64,000 nt of DNA from Rugosimonospora sp040255525. GTDB lineage: Bacteria > Actinomycetota > Actinomycetes > Mycobacteriales > Micromonosporaceae. The DNA is taken from the NCBI GenBank assembly GCA_040255525.1, contig JBDZVD010000019.1, positions 1-64,000 on the forward strand, given 5' to 3'. A program made the translations under genes and the position numbers. Of this stretch, positions 62,529 through 64,000 are shown piece by piece; position 1 is the first letter of the stretch, and every line of letters starts with the position of its first letter. The notes below the pieces were generated by a model. That model ran no database searches. It was not told the DNA's origin and saw nothing but the letters and a program-made list of their open reading frames with translations.

Positions 62529-63070
62529 CGCCGGTTCCACGGCCCAGCGCCGCTCGAGGCCCAGGGACCGTGATGACCCCATGGCCCCTGGCCCCATGGT
62601 CCGCGTTCCCACGGTCCCTGGCCCCACGGGCCGCGCCCCCACGGTCCGCCCCACGGCCCCCGGCCCTGCGCGGCGTACCAGGCCCAGCGCCGGTGCCGTA
62701 GCACGCTGAACGCCAGTACCAGCAGCGGGATCAGCGGCCAGAAGAAGTGCGCGCCGGACAGTACCCACAGGCCGACGAGCGCACCGCCGATCAGCACCGC
62801 CCCTCCGGCGTGCATCCGCAACCGGCGCCGGATGCCGGCCAGCGCCTCGGGCGTGTGGTGCAGCGCGTCCCAGCCGCCGTCGGGCAGGTCGGCGGTCAGC
62901 GGGCCCAGTTCGTCGCGGTACTTGGCCTGGTACACCCGGGTGAGGCGCTCGTCGCCCTCTTCCAGGCTCAGCCGGCCCTCGCTGACCGCGGCGCGCAGGA
63001 TCGTGGCGACCTGTTCGCGTTCGGCGTCGGAGGTCCGGACCCGTCCCGGATCCTCAGACTGTTCGGACAT
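62525..63070 (-). CDS. DUF1707 protein with two membrane helices and GPWG repeats
   Basis: 181 residues from ATG 63070 (AGGAG 5 bases upstream). The N-terminal DUF1707 domain reads RVRTSDAEREQVATILRAAV, SEGRLSLEEGDERLTRVYQA (about residues 9-48), an actinomycete-typical domain often found N-terminal to sensor or membrane segments. Two helices follow (AVLIGGALVGLWVLSG, FWPLIPLLVLAFSVL). The tail holds about seven GPWG-type repeats (RGPWGQGPWERGPW). It is divergent from a histidine kinase gene that also carries GPWG repeats, which suggests a joint membrane function. Confidence 0.9.
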   Translation of the reverse strand: MSEQSEDPGRVRTSDAEREQVATILRAAVSEGRLSLEEGDERLTRVYQAKYRDELGPLTADLPDGGWDALHHTPEALAGIRRRLRMHAGGAVLIGGALVGLWVLSGAHFFWPLIPLLVLAFSVLRHRRWAWYAAQGRGPWGGPWGRGPWGQGPWERGPWGQGPWGHHGPWASSGAGPWNRR

Positions 63071-63276
63071 GCCAACTCCTCTTCCTCGGTGCCGGGCGGG
63101 GCGCCCGGTCACCGTCCCAGCGTGCGTCCCCCGGTACCGGTGTGTCGTCGGGCGGGCGGCGGCACCGGGAGTGCCGCCCGGGGCGTAGCGGGCCGGGCCG
63201 GGTACTCCGCCCGGCGTAGCGGGCCGCCTCCGGCTCGACGACGCGGGGCGGAGCGCCGGTGACCTACCGTTGTTTC
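63071..63276. promoter_or_regulatory. divergent promoter region with a 14-bp direct repeat
   Basis: ggcgtagcgggccg occurs at 63182-63195 and 63213-63226, 31 bp apart (about three helical turns), between the DUF1707 and histidine kinase genes. Direct repeats at this spacing are typical response-regulator sites. No clear -10 boxes were found. Confidence 0.45.
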
Positions 63277-64000
63277 GTGGACAGCCCGACCGCCCCGGAT
63301 CCGGACCTGCCGCGCGAGGATCCGTCCCGCCCGGCGGGCCCGGCGGTGGGTGCCGTGGACCGCGCCCGGGGACGGGAGGGCCACGGCGGCCAACGCTGGG
63401 GCGGCGGCCGCGGGGGCCCGCCCTGGGGCGAGGGGGGCGGCGGCCCGTGGGGGCGTGGCGGCCCGTGGGGGCGCGGCCGGCGGGGTCCGGCTGTCCGGCT
63501 GGCTGTCTTCGTGGCGGTCATCCAGCTGGTCGGCAGCAGCGGCGCGGCGCACTTCCACGCCGAGGGGAGCACCCGGCCGCTCTCGCACTTCGGGTACCTG
63601 CTGCTGCTGGCCGGCCCGGCGGCACTGGTACCGCGGCGGCGGTGGCGGGTACCCACGCTGACCGTGGTGCTCGCCGTCACGCTGGCGTACTACCTGCTCG
63701 ACTACCCGTTCGGCCCGGCGTTTCTGGCGGCGCTGGTCGCCATCCTGGGGACGGTACGCGCGGGGCACCGGCTGGCCGCCGGGGTGCTGTCCGCCGCCGC
63801 GTACCTGATCTACGTCTTCTTCGGCGACCTGGTGCCCACGATCGGCGGGGCGCCGGTCCGCACGCCGAGCCTGAGCATGGCGCTCGGCCTGGCCGCCTGG
63901 CTGGCCGTCGTCCTCGTGGTCGCCGAGGGGATCCGGGTGCGTTCCGTGCGGTTCGCCGAGATCGCCCGTGCCCGCGCCGAACAGCTGCGCGCCCGGGCCG
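63277..64000 (+). CDS. sensor histidine kinase, N-terminal part
   Basis: 241 residues from GTG 63277, running off the window end. A Gly/Trp/Pro/Arg-rich N-terminus with GGPPWGEGGGGPWGRGGPWG (about residues 44-63) is followed by five to six membrane helices (VRLAVFVAVIQLVGSS, LLLLAGPAALVP, and others). The last part, RFAEIARARAEQLRARA, begins the helix that precedes the HisKA_3 His box in NarL-type kinases. The phosphorylation domain lies outside. The GPWG segment matches the tail repeats of the neighbouring DUF1707 protein. Partial gene; the partner response regulator is probably downstream. Confidence 0.85.
   Translation, partial: MDSPTAPDPDLPREDPSRPAGPAVGAVDRARGREGHGGQRWGGGRGGPPWGEGGGGPWGRGGPWGRGRRGPAVRLAVFVAVIQLVGSSGAAHFHAEGSTRPLSHFGYLLLLAGPAALVPRRRWRVPTLTVVLAVTLAYYLLDYPFGPAFLAALVAILGTVRAGHRLAAGVLSAAAYLIYVFFGDLVPTIGGAPVRTPSLSMALGLAAWLAVVLVVAEGIRVRSVRFAEIARARAEQLRARA

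Overview
The window is about 64 kb of very GC-rich DNA with GTG starts, ATGA/GTGA stop-start overlaps and marker families of high-GC actinomycetes: an InhA-type enoyl reductase, a ferrochelatase with C-terminal cysteines, acVLRF1, DUF3097, DUF397 with an Scr1-type HTH protein, and an NgcEFG sugar importer without its own ATPase. Content and codon style fit a Micromonosporaceae- or Pseudonocardiales-like chromosome, but I cannot name the species. A run of exactly 100 N inside a 19-bp tandem repeat (45137-45236) shows that this is a draft scaffold. I saw no rRNA, tRNA, CRISPR array or intact insertion sequence.

Layout. 1-5.1 kb: the end of a suf iron-sulfur assembly operon (sufB', sufD, Rieske ferredoxin, sufC, sufS, sufU, sufT). 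5.4-10.1 kb: HAD hydrolase, acVLRF1 peptidyl-tRNA hydrolase, a MarR/YczE divergent pair with clear operators, an LLM oxidoreductase, and two patches of decayed genes. 10.2-16.6 kb: an ABC-F ATPase behind a structured leader with a tiny leaderless ORF, a large membrane protein, a small HTH protein, an enoyl-CoA hydratase and an ABC exporter. 16.6-26 kb: TetR-SDR operon with a 22-bp operator, HAD, RIO kinase, aconitase, a ribbon-helix-helix regulator with its own inverted repeat, and Xaa-Pro aminopeptidase. 26-36 kb: asparagine synthetase, a membrane-anchored hydrolase, MBL hydrolase plus FlK-like thioesterase, a 3-hydroxyisobutyrate-dehydrogenase-like enzyme, and a MoxR/DUF58/VWA operon.

36-45 kb: fabG-inhA fatty-acid genes, divergent from a leader peptide, a long RNA hairpin and a 29-residue membrane peptide; then hemH, NagD-like HAD, DUF3097, a serine hydrolase and an NfeD-SPFH membrane pair. 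45-51.5 kb: rRNA methyltransferase, PucR regulator, a secreted lysozyme-like protein, then a low-density stretch with remnants of SDR, TetR and aminotransferase genes around an intact Scr1-HTH/DUF397 pair. 51.5-56.6 kb: a MurR/RpiR regulator, SIS protein and ngcEFG, a GlcNAc/chitobiose-type uptake operon. 56.6-64 kb: DNA polymerase, NUDIX, CoxG-like, amidohydrolase, DUF457, SDR, DUF1707 protein and the start of a sensor histidine kinase.

The strongest candidates for something undescribed are the two structured leaders with very short ORFs (10196-10272 upstream of ABC-F, and 36084-36324 divergent from fabG). The gene remnants, the shared GPWG repeats in a divergent gene pair, and a recurring 13-bp palindrome inside coding sequences are also worth attention.
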